Assembly: GCF_014712225.1 (NCBI RefSeq)
Contig: NZ_JACXBW010000001.1
Span: 1 to 64,000 of the forward strand
DNA: 64,000 nucleotides
From: Pseudarthrobacter sulfonivorans
GTDB lineage: Bacteria > Actinomycetota > Actinomycetes > Actinomycetales > Micrococcaceae
Direction: 5' to 3'
Below are positions 53,381-62,706 of the stretch, piece after piece. The position numbers were made by a program, and so were the translations under genes. Positions within the stretch are counted from its first letter, which is position 1. Every line of letters begins with the position of its first letter. The notes beneath the pieces are model-generated. The model was not told the DNA's origin, made no database searches, and saw only the letters and a list, made by a program, of their open reading frames with translations.

Positions 53381-54315
53381 GCGCTCCCGCCCCCGCCGTC
53401 GTCCCGGACGGTTCAACACCGGGCAGTTCAACACCGGACAGTTCAACGCCCGACGCCGCCCCGCCCCGCGCGCGGCCGTTCTCCCGTGCCAATCTGCTGC
53501 AGACACTGGTTGGCGGCTACGTGCCGCTGGCCGTCGCCGTCCTGGTCGTCTTCCTGCCCCTGCTGTGGATGGTGCTGAGCTCCTTCAAGCAGCCGGGCGA
53601 AATCGTCACCCTGGATCTGCAGGTGCTCCCGGCCGCCCTGGACCCGGAAAACTACCGGGTGGCCATGACCACGGTGCCGTTCGGGCAGTTCTTCCTCAAC
53701 AGCACCATCGTCACCGTGGTGGGCTCCGGCATCAAGGTGATCCTTGCCCTGCTGACCGCCTACGCGCTGGTGTTCGTGCGTTTTCCGTTCAAAAACCTGA
53801 TCTTCATCCTGATCCTCGTGGCCCTGATGGTCCCGGCCCAGGTGTCCATCCTGCCCAACTACATCCTGATCGCCGGGATGGGCGGCAAGAACACTTTGTG
53901 GGGCATCATCCTGCCCGGCCTGGGCACGGCCTTCGGCACATTCCTGCTCCGCCAGCACTTCCTCACGCTCCCCGGTTCCATCCTCGAATCGGCCGAGATC
54001 GACGGCGCCGGCCACTGGCGGCGGCTCTGGCAGATCGTGGTGCCGGTGTCCGTTCCCTCGATCGCGACGGTTGCCCTGGTGACCGTGGTCAGCGAATGGA
54101 ACGAGTACATCTGGCCGCTGATCATCACGGACAAACCCGAAAGCATGACCCTGCCGGTGGGGCTGACGCTCCTGCAGAACTCCGAGGGCAACGGCGCCGG
54201 CTGGGGAATCATGATGGCCGGCGCGGTTCTGGTGATCATCCCCATCCTCCTCATCTTCGCCATGCTCCAGCGCTACATCGTCGCCGGACTGACCCAGGGC
54301 AGCGTCACCGGCTAG
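53377..54315 (+). CDS. sugar ABC transporter permease (UgpE/MalG-like)
   Basis: This 312-residue second permease has six helices and the EAA loop ILESAEIDGAGHWRRLWQIV. The GTG at 53377 overlaps the upstream stop by four bases. Its N-terminal cytoplasmic tail holds a short Ser-Thr-Pro repeat (GSTPGSSTPDSSTPD), encoded by three near-identical 15-base units. Substrate is likely a sugar or glycerol-phosphate diester, from family only. Confidence 0.92.
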   Translation: MSAPAPAVVPDGSTPGSSTPDSSTPDAAPPRARPFSRANLLQTLVGGYVPLAVAVLVVFLPLLWMVLSSFKQPGEIVTLDLQVLPAALDPENYRVAMTTVPFGQFFLNSTIVTVVGSGIKVILALLTAYALVFVRFPFKNLIFILILVALMVPAQVSILPNYILIAGMGGKNTLWGIILPGLGTAFGTFLLRQHFLTLPGSILESAEIDGAGHWRRLWQIVVPVSVPSIATVALVTVVSEWNEYIWPLIITDKPESMTLPVGLTLLQNSEGNGAGWGIMMAGAVLVIIPILLIFAMLQRYIVAGLTQGSVTG

Positions 54316-54418
54316 CGGCCGGTGCCGCCCTTGGGCACCTCCCGTACGCACCGCCGTCGGGCATCCATACCATTCTCCGCATCCAGCATCACCGAGGCAC
54401 CCAACGAAAGGCAGCACC

Positions 54419-55765
54419 ATGACGTTCACCCTTGATCGACGGTTTTTCCTCACCCTGGCCGGAGCCGGGGCGGGAGCCGCAGCCCTGGCCGCCTGCGGGG
54501 GTCCGTCAACCACCCCCGGCGCCACCGCGGCGGCCCCTGCTGACATCGATTTCAGCGGCGTCAAGCCGGCTGCGTCCATAGACTTCTGGTCCAACCACCC
54601 CGGCAAGTCACAGGACGTGGAAAAGAGCATCATCGAGAAGTTCCACGCCAAGTACCCGGACATCAAGGTGAACCTGGTGACAGCCGGCGCGAACTACGAG
54701 GAAATCGCGCAGAAGTTCCAGACCGCGCAGGCCGCCAAGTCCGGCCTGCCCTCACTGGTGGTCCTCTCCGACGTCTGGTGGTTCCGCTACTACCTGAACG
54801 AGAGCATCATCCCCATCGACTCGCTGGTCAAGCAGCTGGACATCAAGCTGGCTGACTTCCGCACGTCGCTGGTGGACGACTACAAGTACGCCGGCAAGCA
54901 GTGGGCGCTCCCCTACGGCCGGTCCACCCCGCTGTTCTACTACAACAAGGACCACTTCGCCGCGGCAGGCCTGCCGGACCGTGCTCCAGCCACCTGGCAG
55001 GAATTCGCGGGCTGGGCGCCCAAACTCAAGGCAGCCTCGGGCGCCCAGTACGCCTTTATGCACCCGGCCCTGGCCGGTTACGCGGGCTGGACCCTGCAGA
55101 ACAACCTGTGGGGCGAAGGCGGCAGCTGGTCCAAGGGCTGGGACATCACCTGTGATTCAGCGGAGTCCGTGGCGGCACTTCAGGCTGCGCAGGACTCCGT
55201 GTACAAGGACAGCTGGGCGGGCGTCTCCTCCAAGGAATCCGCCGACGACTTCGCCGCCGGCCTGGCTTCTGCCACGTTGTCCTCCACAGGATCGTTGATC
55301 GGCATCCTGAAGTCCGCCAAGTTCAATGTGGGCGTCGGCTTTATGCCGGGCGGCTCCAAGGAGAAGACCGGCGTGTGCCCCACCGGCGGCGCGGGCCTGG
55401 GCATCCCCAGCGGCGTCACCAAGGAAGAACAGCTGGCGGCAGCGATGTTCCTGCAGTTCATGACCGAGCCGGAAAACACCGCAGCCTTCTCGGCGGCCAC
55501 CGGTTACATGCCTACCCGGACCTCCGCCGACATGACCGCGGTGCTGGCCCAGACCCCGCAGATCAAGATCGCCATGGACCAGCTCGCCGTCACCAAGGTC
55601 CAGGACAACGCCCGCGCGTTCCTGCCCGGCGCCGACCAGGAGATGGCCAAGGCTGCCGCCAAGATCCTGACGCAGGAGGGCGACGTGAAGGCCACCATGG
55701 CCGAGCTCAAGGCAACGCTCCAGGGAATCTACACCAAGGACGTCAAGCCCAAGCTCAAGGCCTGA
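54419..55765 (+). CDS. sugar ABC transporter substrate-binding lipoprotein
   Basis: This 448-residue extracellular binding protein has a twin-arginine signal (LDRRFFLTLAG) and a lipobox ending LAAC (Cys26), so it is probably Tat-exported and lipid-anchored. The mature part resembles UgpB/MalE-like family 1 proteins: SIDFWSNHPG, FHAKYPDIKVNLV, GKQWALPYGRSTPLFYYNKD and AAMFLQFMTEPENTAAFS. Other UgpB-like proteins bind glycerol-3-phosphate or oligosaccharides; the ligand here is unknown. It lies 103 bases after the permease and is followed by the 55817 structured repeat. Confidence 0.92.
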   Translation: MTFTLDRRFFLTLAGAGAGAAALAACGGPSTTPGATAAAPADIDFSGVKPAASIDFWSNHPGKSQDVEKSIIEKFHAKYPDIKVNLVTAGANYEEIAQKFQTAQAAKSGLPSLVVLSDVWWFRYYLNESIIPIDSLVKQLDIKLADFRTSLVDDYKYAGKQWALPYGRSTPLFYYNKDHFAAAGLPDRAPATWQEFAGWAPKLKAASGAQYAFMHPALAGYAGWTLQNNLWGEGGSWSKGWDITCDSAESVAALQAAQDSVYKDSWAGVSSKESADDFAAGLASATLSSTGSLIGILKSAKFNVGVGFMPGGSKEKTGVCPTGGAGLGIPSGVTKEEQLAAAMFLQFMTEPENTAAFSAATGYMPTRTSADMTAVLAQTPQIKIAMDQLAVTKVQDNARAFLPGADQEMAKAAAKILTQEGDVKATMAELKATLQGIYTKDVKPKLKA

Positions 55766-55816
55766 CCCACCGCGCCAGCCCCCGCCGGCCGCGGGGGCAC
55801 CCCACCCCCGGCCTTA

Positions 55817-55886
55817 AACCCAACTGGGTCGCAGTTAATGTCGTTATGACCGCTCATAAAGACATCTGCTGCGACCCAGTTGGGTT
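55817..55886. repeat. 70-nt nested inverted repeat (cruciform) between convergent genes
   Basis: An outer 18-bp perfect stem (55817-55834 with 55869-55886), a middle ATGTC/GACAT stem (55838-55842 with 55861-55865) and an inner TTATGA/TCATAA stem (55844-55849 with 55854-55859) with a CCGC loop. It sits between the binding-protein gene and map and probably terminates both, but its design suggests a dispersed repeat element. Confidence 0.85.
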
Positions 55887-55896
55887 AAGCGCTGGG

Positions 55897-56724
55897 TTAC
55901 GGGATCGGCACGGGCGTAACCCCCAGGGGCACAAGGTGCTCCGCGCCGCCGTCGGGCGCGGACAGCACCCAGATCCCCCGGTCATGGACGGCCACGGAGT
56001 GTTCCCACTGGCAGGAGCGCTTGCCGTCGGTGGTCACCACGGTCCAGTCATCCGCCAGGACTGCGGTGTCGATGCTGCCGCGGACCAGCATGGGCTCAAT
56101 GGCCAGGCACAGGCCGGCCTTGACCTTGGGGCCGCGGTGGCTGGTCCGGTAGTTCAGGACATCCGGTGCCATGTGCATTTCGGAACCGATGCCGTGGCCA
56201 ACGTAGTCTTCCAGGATGCCCAGCGGCTTGCCCGGGACGGAGGAGACGTAGTCGTCGATGGCGGCGCCGACGTCGCCCACGTGGCCTCTCTTGGCAAGCG
56301 CCGCGATGCCGTGCCACATGGCGGCCTGCGTGACGTCGGAGAGCCGCTGGTCTTCGGGATCGGCTGTGCCGACGATTACCGTCCGGGCGGAGTCCGAGTG
56401 CCAGCCGTCAACAATCGCGCCGCCGTCGATCGAGATGATGTCGCCGTCGTTGAGGACCTTGCTGCCGGGGATGCCGTGGACAACTTCCTCGTTCACGGAC
56501 GTGCAGACGGTGGCGGGGAAGCCGTGGTAGCCGAGGAAGTTGGACTTGGCACCGGCCTCGTTCAGCACTGCGGCGAAGACGTCATCCAGGTGCTTGGTGG
56601 TGACGCCGGGAACGGCGGCGGCGACGGCGGCATCCAGTGCACGGCTCAGGACCAGGCCGGCCTCGTGCATGGTGCGCATCTGGGCGTTGGTTTTGTATTC
56701 GATACGGGGCTGGCCGAAGGCCAT
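55897..56724 (-). CDS. map: methionine aminopeptidase, type I
   Basis: MetAP (275 residues) removes the N-terminal Met from new proteins. The metal ligands and active His are in YHGFPATVCTSVNEEVVHG, ISIDGGAIVDGWHSDSARTV, GHGIGSEMHM, LAIEPMLVRG and QWEHSVAV. The ATG at 56722-56724 has GAGAGGA upstream. It follows adk, with a strong hairpin in the 71-base gap. Confidence 0.96.
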   Translation of the reverse strand: MAFGQPRIEYKTNAQMRTMHEAGLVLSRALDAAVAAAVPGVTTKHLDDVFAAVLNEAGAKSNFLGYHGFPATVCTSVNEEVVHGIPGSKVLNDGDIISIDGGAIVDGWHSDSARTVIVGTADPEDQRLSDVTQAAMWHGIAALAKRGHVGDVGAAIDDYVSSVPGKPLGILEDYVGHGIGSEMHMAPDVLNYRTSHRGPKVKAGLCLAIEPMLVRGSIDTAVLADDWTVVTTDGKRSCQWEHSVAVHDRGIWVLSAPDGGAEHLVPLGVTPVPIP

Positions 56725-56744
56725 GGTGTGTCCTCTCAATGGCT

Positions 56745-56775
56745 GAGGCTCCTCCCGGATTCCGGGAGGAGCCTC
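56745..56775 (-). terminator. hairpin between adk and map
   Basis: A perfect inverted repeat (56745-56759 with 56761-56775) lies 20 bases from the adk stop and 20 bases before the map ATG, close to the map ribosome binding site. No U-tract follows on the minus strand. Confidence 0.65.
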
Positions 56776-56795
56776 GAATAACTTGTTTGCCTGGC

Positions 56796-57374
56796 TCAGG
56801 CGGTCTGGGCCGCCTTGATGGCCTCCATGACGCGGTCGGTGACCTCGTCGATGCCGCCGATGCCGTCAACCTGGGTCAGGATGCCGCGTTCGGCATACTT
56901 CGCGACAACTGCTTCGGTCTGCTCGTGGTACAGGTCCAGCCGGTGGCGGATCACGGCTTCGTTGTCGTCGCTCCGGCCGGTTTCCTTGGCACGGCCCAGG
57001 AGCCGCGCTACGAGTTCTTCGTCGTCGGCAGTCAGCTGCAGGACGACGTCGAGCTTTTCTTCGCTGGTGGCGAGGATCCCGTCGAGGTAGTCCACCTGCG
57101 CGGTGGTGCGCGGGTAGCCGTCCAGGAGGAAGCCGTTTTCGACGTCGGACTCGCTGAGGCGGTCGCGGACCATTTTGTTGGTCACGCTGTCCGGAACGAA
57201 GTCGCCGGCATCCATGTACTTCTTGGCTTCGATGCCAAGGGGCGTTTCGCCCTTCACATTGGCGCGGAAGATATCGCCGGTCGAGATCGCCACAACACCG
57301 AGGCGTTCGGAGATACGTTCCGCTTGGGTTCCTTTACCGGAGCCGGGTGGCCCAATAATCAACATTTTGGTCAT
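56796..57374 (-). CDS. adk: adenylate kinase
   Basis: Adk (192 residues) equilibrates ATP, ADP and AMP. The P loop is GPPGSGKGTQ near residue 8, the AMP-binding region is DGYPRTTAQVDYLD, and the short LID (RLLGRAKETGRSDDNE) lacks the zinc-binding insertion of longer forms. The ATG overlaps the secY stop by four bases, so translation is coupled. Confidence 0.97.
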   Translation of the reverse strand: MTKMLIIGPPGSGKGTQAERISERLGVVAISTGDIFRANVKGETPLGIEAKKYMDAGDFVPDSVTNKMVRDRLSESDVENGFLLDGYPRTTAQVDYLDGILATSEEKLDVVLQLTADDEELVARLLGRAKETGRSDDNEAVIRHRLDLYHEQTEAVVAKYAERGILTQVDGIGGIDEVTDRVMEAIKAAQTA

Positions 57375-58681
57375 CGCAATAGCCCTTCGTAGTGACGTTG
57401 CTGTAGTTGCGCATCTATTTGCTTGACGGTTTCAAGGCCAACGCCCACCATGATCAGGATCGAGGTGCCACCGAACGGGAAGTTCTGGTTCGCGTTGATC
57501 AGTACCAGTGCAATCAGCGGAATCAGCGCCACGAAGCCCAGGTAGATGGCGCCGGGCAGCGTGATCCGTGAGAGTACGTACTGCAGGTAGTCCGCCGTCG
57601 GTTTACCGGCGCGGATACCCGGGATGAAGCCGCCGTACTTCTTCATATTGTCGGAGACCTCTTCAGGGTTGAAGGTGATCGCGACGTAGAAGTAGGTGAA
57701 GAACACGATCATGGCGAAGTACAGCGCCATATAGATCGGGTGGTCTCCTCGGGTCAGGTTGTTGTTGATCCACTCAACCCATGGCTGAAGCTGCTCGCCG
57801 GGCTTGGGCTGGTTGAACTGTGAGATCAGCCCCGGCAGGTAAAGCATGGAGGAAGCGAAGATCACGGGGATCACGCCAGCCATGTTCACCTTGATGGGGA
57901 TATAGGTGCTGGTACCGCCCACGGTGCGGCGTCCGATCATGCGCTTGGCATACTGCACCGGAACGCGGCGCTGGGACTGCTCCACGAATACCACCAGGGC
58001 CACGGTCACCAGCCCGATGGCGAGGACCAGGAAGAAGGTGCCCGGTCCCTGCGAGGTCCAGATGGCACCGAGCGAGGTGGGGAACTGCGCCGCGATGGAG
58101 GTGAAGATGAGCAGCGACATGCCGTTGCCCACACCCTTTTCCGTGACAAGCTCGCCCATCCACATGATGAGCCCGGTACCTGCGGTGAGGGTGATGATCA
58201 GCAGGATGGTGGTGATGATGCTGCTGTCGGGGATGATCGGCAGTGCACAGCCCGGGAGCAGCTGGCCTGAACGTGCCAGCGACACCAGTGTCGTTGCGTT
58301 CAGGAGGCCCAGGGCGATGGTGAGGTAGCGCGTGTACTGCGTGAGTTTGGACTGCCCGGAGGCGCCCTCCTCGTACAGTTCCTGGAACCGGGGAATAACC
58401 ACCCGGAGCAGCTGCACGATGATGCTGGCCGTAATGTACGGCATGATGCCCAGGGCGAAGATGGACACCTGAAGCAAGGCACCGCCGCTGAACAGGTTGA
58501 CGAGCTGGTAGAGCCCGCCTGCCGTCTGACCGTTCTGCAAGCATTGCTGGACATTCTGGTAGTTCACACCAGGCGAGGGAATGAAGGCACCCAAGCGGAA
58601 GATTGTGATGATTGCCAGCGTGAACAACAACTTGCGTCGCAGATCAGGCGTGCGAAAGGCCCGGCCAAATGCGCTAAGCAA
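57371..58681 (-). CDS. secY: preprotein translocase subunit SecY
   Basis: SecY (436 residues, ten membrane helices) is the central pore of the Sec translocon. AFGRAFRTPDLRRKLLFTLA at the N terminus, PSPGVNYQNV, GIMPYITASIIVQLL and NPEEVSDNMKKYGGFIPGIR are characteristic. I chose the TTG at 58679-58681, which follows AGGAGG at a good distance; the frame stays open upstream through a terminator and is not coding there. The secY-adk-map unit is preceded by a strong terminator, so it needs its own promoter. Confidence 0.95.
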   Translation of the reverse strand: MLSAFGRAFRTPDLRRKLLFTLAIITIFRLGAFIPSPGVNYQNVQQCLQNGQTAGGLYQLVNLFSGGALLQVSIFALGIMPYITASIIVQLLRVVIPRFQELYEEGASGQSKLTQYTRYLTIALGLLNATTLVSLARSGQLLPGCALPIIPDSSIITTILLIITLTAGTGLIMWMGELVTEKGVGNGMSLLIFTSIAAQFPTSLGAIWTSQGPGTFFLVLAIGLVTVALVVFVEQSQRRVPVQYAKRMIGRRTVGGTSTYIPIKVNMAGVIPVIFASSMLYLPGLISQFNQPKPGEQLQPWVEWINNNLTRGDHPIYMALYFAMIVFFTYFYVAITFNPEEVSDNMKKYGGFIPGIRAGKPTADYLQYVLSRITLPGAIYLGFVALIPLIALVLINANQNFPFGGTSILIMVGVGLETVKQIDAQLQQRHYEGLLR

Positions 58682-58828
58682 GCGTCCTCCTGTGTTGTTA
58701 ATAAGCGTGGTGTGATGGGGGTCAATAATCCCAACAACCGAGTCTAACGGGTGGATTGGCCATGCGAATAATCCGCAGGGCCAACCGCGCGACGGGCGGC
58801 AGGAATTACTCGGCGGGCGGATGCGAAA

Positions 58829-58874
58829 AAACTCCCGGCGTGCAGGGCCCTGGGGTCCTGCACGCCGGGAGTTT
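58829..58874 (-). terminator. terminator of the spc ribosomal operon after rplO
   Basis: A perfect 18-bp stem (58829-58846 with 58857-58874) with a 10-base loop is followed on the minus strand by six T residues. It is a classic intrinsic terminator, 24 bases beyond the rplO stop. Confidence 0.92.
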
Positions 58875-58898
58875 ACAACGGGCTTCCGCCCACCGTCT

Positions 58899-59393
58899 CT
58901 AGAGAGCGGTGGTGCTTCCGCCTGCTGCAGCAATCTTTTCCGCGGCGCTGGCCGAGAATGCGTGGGCGGTGACGTCAACCTTGACGGTGATGTCGCCGGT
59001 GCCCAGCACCTTGACGGGCTGGTTCTTGCGAACGGCACCCTTTTCGACCAGGTTCTCCACGGTGACAGCGCCACCTTCGGGGAACAGCTCGTTGAGCTTG
59101 TCCAGGTTTACGACCTGGAACTCAACGCGGAACGGGTTCTTGAAGCCGCGCAGCTTCGGCAGGCGCATGTGCAGCGGCAACTGGCCGCCGGCAAAGCCAG
59201 CCTTGATCTGGTAGCGGGCCTTCGTACCCTTGGTACCGCGACCAGCGGTCTTACCCTTGGAACCTTCACCACGACCAACGCGGGTCTTGGCGGTCTTGGC
59301 ACCCGGGGCGGGACGCAGGTGGTGGACCTTCAGAGCATTCTGCTTCTCAGCAGTCGCGCTCTGTGCCTTCTCAGCAGTGTTTTTCTCTGCCAT
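58899..59393 (-). CDS. rplO: 50S ribosomal protein L15
   Basis: L15 (164 residues) helps organise 23S rRNA late in assembly. [30 protein letters not shown] and [18 protein letters not shown] are conserved. The first ~20 residues are an extra Ala/Lys/Glu-rich segment. Its ATG abuts the rpmD stop. A strong terminator follows. Confidence 0.97.
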   Translation of the reverse strand: MAEKNTAEKAQSATAEKQNALKVHHLRPAPGAKTAKTRVGRGEGSKGKTAGRGTKGTKARYQIKAGFAGGQLPLHMRLPKLRGFKNPFRVEFQVVNLDKLNELFPEGGAVTVENLVEKGAVRKNQPVKVLGTGDITVKVDVTAHAFSASAAEKIAAAGGSTTAL

Positions 59394-59600
59394 TTACTTC
59401 GCCTCCTCTACCTTTACCAGGTGCGGAACCGTGTTGAGCATTCCAACGGTCACGGCGTCGGCGGTGCGGACAACGGTGTGTCCGATCCGCTTCAGGCCGA
59501 GGGACCGAAGGGTGTCGCGCTGGTTCTGCTTGCCGCCAATGACGGACTTGATCTGAGTGATCTCCAACTGGGAGTCGGAGGGAATCAGGTTCTTAGCCAT
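59394..59600 (-). CDS. rpmD: 50S ribosomal protein L30
   Basis: L30 (68 residues) carries the motif [20 protein letters not shown] and [10 protein letters not shown]. It is the single-domain bacterial form. It lies directly between rpsE and rplO, three bases after the rpsE stop. Confidence 0.96.
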   Translation of the reverse strand: MAKNLIPSDSQLEITQIKSVIGGKQNQRDTLRSLGLKRIGHTVVRTADAVTVGMLNTVPHLVKVEEAK

Positions 59601-59603
59601 GAC

Positions 59604-60335
59604 TTAGACACCCGCCTTCTGGTTCAGGATTGCCTTCACCATTGCCGGCGGAGCAACCTCGTCGAGGGGCAGGCCGCGGCGTGCTGCCACTGCCGCCGGC
59701 TCTTCGAGCTGCTTCAGGGCAGCAACCGTCGCGTGAACGATGTTGATGGCGTTTGCGGAGCCCAGCGACTTGGAGAGGATGTCGTGGATGCCCACGCACT
59801 CCAGTACTGCACGGACCGGGCCACCGGCGATAACACCGGTACCGGCGGAAGCCGGACGCAGCATTACGACGCCTGCAGCGGCCTCACCCTGAACGCGGTG
59901 CGGGATGGTGTTGCCGATGCGGGGAACGCGGAAGAAGGACTTTTTGGCCTCTTCCACGCCCTTCGCGATTGCGGCAGGAACTTCCTTAGCCTTGCCGTAG
60001 CCAACGCCGACCATGCCGTTACCGTCACCAACGACGACCAGAGCGGTGAAGCTGAAGCGACGACCACCCTTGACCACCTTGGAAACGCGGTTGATGGTGA
60101 CAACGCGTTCTATGAACTGGCTCTTCTCAGCTTCACGGCCGCCGTCGCGGCCGCCACGGCCACCACGGTCGCCGCGGCCCTGGCCACGGTCTCCACGCTC
60201 GCCACGACGAGCGCCGCCACGGCGGTCGTCAGCAGCGGCTGCGGGAGCAGTGGTCTCAGTGGCCGGAGCAGCTACGGCGTCAGTCGCCTTCTGATCTGCA
60301 GACACAGTGTCCTTTTCGTTGTTTGCTTCCGTCAC
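59604..60335 (-). CDS. rpsE: 30S ribosomal protein S5 with Arg/Gly-rich N terminus
   Basis: S5 (243 residues) helps decoding fidelity and mRNA unwinding. The core has [33 protein letters not shown] and [16 protein letters not shown]. The first ~70 residues form an Ala/Thr then Arg-Gly-Asp-rich extension ([17 protein letters not shown]) of low complexity. The GTG start overlaps the rplR stop by four bases. Confidence 0.97.
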   Translation of the reverse strand: MTEANNEKDTVSADQKATDAVAAPATETTAPAAAADDRRGGARRGERGDRGQGRGDRGGRGGRDGGREAEKSQFIERVVTINRVSKVVKGGRRFSFTALVVVGDGNGMVGVGYGKAKEVPAAIAKGVEEAKKSFFRVPRIGNTIPHRVQGEAAAGVVMLRPASAGTGVIAGGPVRAVLECVGIHDILSKSLGSANAINIVHATVAALKQLEEPAAVAARRGLPLDEVAPPAMVKAILNQKAGV

Positions 60336-60715
60336 AGTGACAGCCCACCTTCACGTGCGCCGTCAGCGACAGCAGCGATCCGGCCGTGGTACTTGTTACC
60401 ACCGCGGTCGAAGACAACTGCTTCGATACCGGCAGCCTTCGCACGCTCGGCAACGAGCTCGCCAACGCGCTTGGCCTTGGCGGTCTTGTCGCCTTCAAAT
60501 GCACGAAGGTCGGCTTCCAAGGTGGAGGCGCTTGCTACGGTCAGGCCCTTGGTGTCATCGACAACCTGGACGAATACGTGGCGTGCGGAACGGTTGACGA
60601 CCAGACGAGGACGTACAGCCGTACCGGAGATGCGCTTGCGGATACGAAGCTGGCGGCGGCTGCGCGCGGCAGACTTGCTCTTGTTCGTACGCTTTTTGTT
60701 AATTGAGATGGCCAT
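60332..60715 (-). CDS. rplR: 50S ribosomal protein L18
   Basis: L18 (127 residues) carries 5S rRNA into the 50S subunit. [38 protein letters not shown] and [14 protein letters not shown] are conserved. It lies two bases after rplF and overlaps rpsE by four bases. Confidence 0.97.
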   Translation of the reverse strand: MAISINKKRTNKSKSAARSRRQLRIRKRISGTAVRPRLVVNRSARHVFVQVVDDTKGLTVASASTLEADLRAFEGDKTAKAKRVGELVAERAKAAGIEAVVFDRGGNKYHGRIAAVADGAREGGLSL

Positions 60716-60717
60716 GG

Positions 60718-61254
60718 TTACTTACCAGCCTTTCCGACCTTGCGGCGGATGACTTCGCCTGCGTAGCGAATGCCCTTGCCCTTATAGGGGTCCGGCTTCC
60801 GCAGCTTGCGAATGTTGGCAGCAACCTCGCCGACCTGCTGCTTGTTGATACCTGAAACAGAGAGCTTGGTCGGGGTCTCAACTGCAAAGGTGATGCCGTC
60901 CGGTGCGGTGACATTTACCGGGTGGCTGTAGCCGAGAGCGAACTCAAGGTCAGATCCCTTGGCCTGAACGCGGTAACCAGTACCAACGATTTCAAGCTTC
61001 TTCTCGTAGCCCTTGGTAACGCCCTCGATCATGTTCGAGATCAGGGTGCGGGTCAGGCCGTGGAGTGAACGGGAGGCGCGCTCGTCGTTCGGGCGGGCGA
61101 CAGTCAGGGTCTCTGCTTCCAGGGAAACCTCGATCGGGCTGGCCACAGTGTGGTTCAGCTCGCCTTTGGCACCCTTGACGCTGACGACAGAGCCGTCAAC
61201 CTTGACCTCAACGCCGGCGGGAACGGTGATGGGGAGACGTCCAATACGTGACAT
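60718..61254 (-). CDS. rplF: 50S ribosomal protein L6
   Basis: L6 (178 residues) lies near the factor-binding site of the 50S subunit. [39 protein letters not shown] and the C-terminal [19 protein letters not shown] are typical. It lies 18 bases after rpsH. Confidence 0.98.
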   Translation of the reverse strand: MSRIGRLPITVPAGVEVKVDGSVVSVKGAKGELNHTVASPIEVSLEAETLTVARPNDERASRSLHGLTRTLISNMIEGVTKGYEKKLEIVGTGYRVQAKGSDLEFALGYSHPVNVTAPDGITFAVETPTKLSVSGINKQQVGEVAANIRKLRKPDPYKGKGIRYAGEVIRRKVGKAGK

Positions 61255-61272
61255 TATTCTCTTCCTTTCCCG

Positions 61273-61671
61273 TTACCAGACGTAGGCGAGGACTTCGCCG
61301 CCCACGCCCTTCTTGCCGGCTTGCTTATCAGTCAAGAGGCCGGAAGAGGTGGACAGGATTGCGACACCCAGGCCACCGAGCACGTGCGGGAGGTTGGTGG
61401 ACTTTGCGTAAACACGCAGGCCCGGCTTGGAAATACGACGAACGCCAGCGATTGAACGCTCGCGGTTCGGACCGAACTTGAGCTCGAGGGTCAGCTTCTT
61501 GCCAACCTCAGCGTCTTCTTCTTTCCAGGAGGCGATGTAACCTTCGGCCTTCAGGATGTCGGCAACGCGTGCCTTGAGCTTGCTGTACGGCATGGTCACG
61601 GAATCGTGGTATGCCGAGTTTGCATTGCGCAGACGCGTAAGCATGTCTGCGACAGGATCTGTCATTGTCAT
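61273..61671 (-). CDS. rpsH: 30S ribosomal protein S8
   Basis: S8 (132 residues) is a primary 16S rRNA binder and, in E. coli, the translational repressor of the spc operon. [33 protein letters not shown] and the C-terminal [18 protein letters not shown] are conserved. A 91-base gap lies before it; the rpsN gene found here in some relatives is absent. Confidence 0.97.
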   Translation of the reverse strand: MTMTDPVADMLTRLRNANSAYHDSVTMPYSKLKARVADILKAEGYIASWKEEDAEVGKKLTLELKFGPNRERSIAGVRRISKPGLRVYAKSTNLPHVLGGLGVAILSTSSGLLTDKQAGKKGVGGEVLAYVW

Positions 61672-61762
61672 GGTGGGCTCTTGCCCTTCCTCATAACGGT
61701 TTCCTCGGTCCGGCCTCTGCAGGAACTGCAGGCTGCACCGAAGGACCTGTTACGTAGTTAGA

Positions 61763-62344
61763 TTAGTCTTCGGCCTTGAACGGGAAACCAAGCGCCTTAA
61801 GCAGCGCGCGGCCTTCGTCATCGGTCTTGGCAGTGGTGACAACCGTGATGTCCATGCCGCGGGTGCGGTCGATGGAATCCTGGTCGATTTCGTGGAACAT
61901 AACCTGCTCGGTCAGACCGAAGGTGTAGTTGCCATTGCCGTCGAACTGCTTGCCACTGAGGCCGCGGAAGTCGCGGATACGGGGCAGAGCCAGCGTGACC
62001 AGACGATCCAGGAATTCCCACATGCGGTCTCCACGCAGAGTTGCGTGTGCGCCGATGGGCATGCCTTCGCGCAGCTTGAACTGTGCGATCGACTTGCGGG
62101 CCTTGGTTACCTGCGGCTTCTGGCCGGTGATCAGGGTCAGATCGCGGACAGCGCCGTCGATCAGCTTGGAGTCCTTAGCGGCATCTCCAACACCCATGTT
62201 CACAACGACCTTCACCAGGCGGGGAACCTGGTTGACGTTGGTGTACTTGAATTCCTCAACGAGCGTGCTCTTGATGGAATCGGCGTACTTTGTCTTCAGA
62301 CGAGGAACGATCTTCGCTGCCGGAGTCTCGAGAGTCTCAGTCAT
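61763..62344 (-). CDS. rplE: 50S ribosomal protein L5
   Basis: L5 (193 residues) contacts 5S rRNA and the P-site t[42 protein letters not shown] and [19 protein letters not shown] are conserved. Its ATG shares one base with the rplX stop (TAATG). Confidence 0.98.
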   Translation of the reverse strand: MTETLETPAAKIVPRLKTKYADSIKSTLVEEFKYTNVNQVPRLVKVVVNMGVGDAAKDSKLIDGAVRDLTLITGQKPQVTKARKSIAQFKLREGMPIGAHATLRGDRMWEFLDRLVTLALPRIRDFRGLSGKQFDGNGNYTFGLTEQVMFHEIDQDSIDRTRGMDITVVTTAKTDDEGRALLKALGFPFKAED

Positions 62345-62703
62345 TAGATGTCCTTCCCGGAGCTCTTGGCCACGCGTACACGCACTTCGCGCTTCACGCC
62401 ATCGCGCTCAACGGTCTCGGTGCGGAAACCGACGCGGGTGGGCTTCTTGGTGGACGGGTCAACCAGAGCCACGTTGGAGATGTGGATCGAGGCTTCGACG
62501 ACCTCGATGCCACCGGTCTTGGTGCCGCGCTGCGACTGACCGACCTTGGTGTGCTTGGTTACGCGGTTAATGCCTTCAACCAACACGCGGTTGGTCTCGG
62601 GGAATACGCGCAGAACCTTGCCCTGCTTACCCTTGTCGCCGCCGCGCTCAGCCTTGGCGCCAGTGATGACCTGAACGAGGTCACCCTTTTTGATCTTAGC
62701 CAT
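62344..62703 (-). CDS. rplX: 50S ribosomal protein L24
   Basis: L24 (119 residues) starts 50S assembly. It has the KOW motif [20 protein letters not shown] and [20 protein letters not shown]. It lies three bases after rplN and overlaps rplE by one base. Confidence 0.98.
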   Translation of the reverse strand: MAKIKKGDLVQVITGAKAERGGDKGKQGKVLRVFPETNRVLVEGINRVTKHTKVGQSQRGTKTGGIEVVEASIHISNVALVDPSTKKPTRVGFRTETVERDGVKREVRVRVAKSSGKDI

Positions 62704-62706
62704 GGA

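Noticed and set aside
52403..55765. Genomic island acquired by an integrase
   Set aside because: No integrase, tRNA attachment site or transposase is visible; only the unusual position and nearby repeats suggest insertion.
58682..59074. Upstream extension of secY
   Set aside because: The frame is open but crosses a strong intrinsic terminator; the family N terminus starts at the TTG at 58681 behind AGGAGG.
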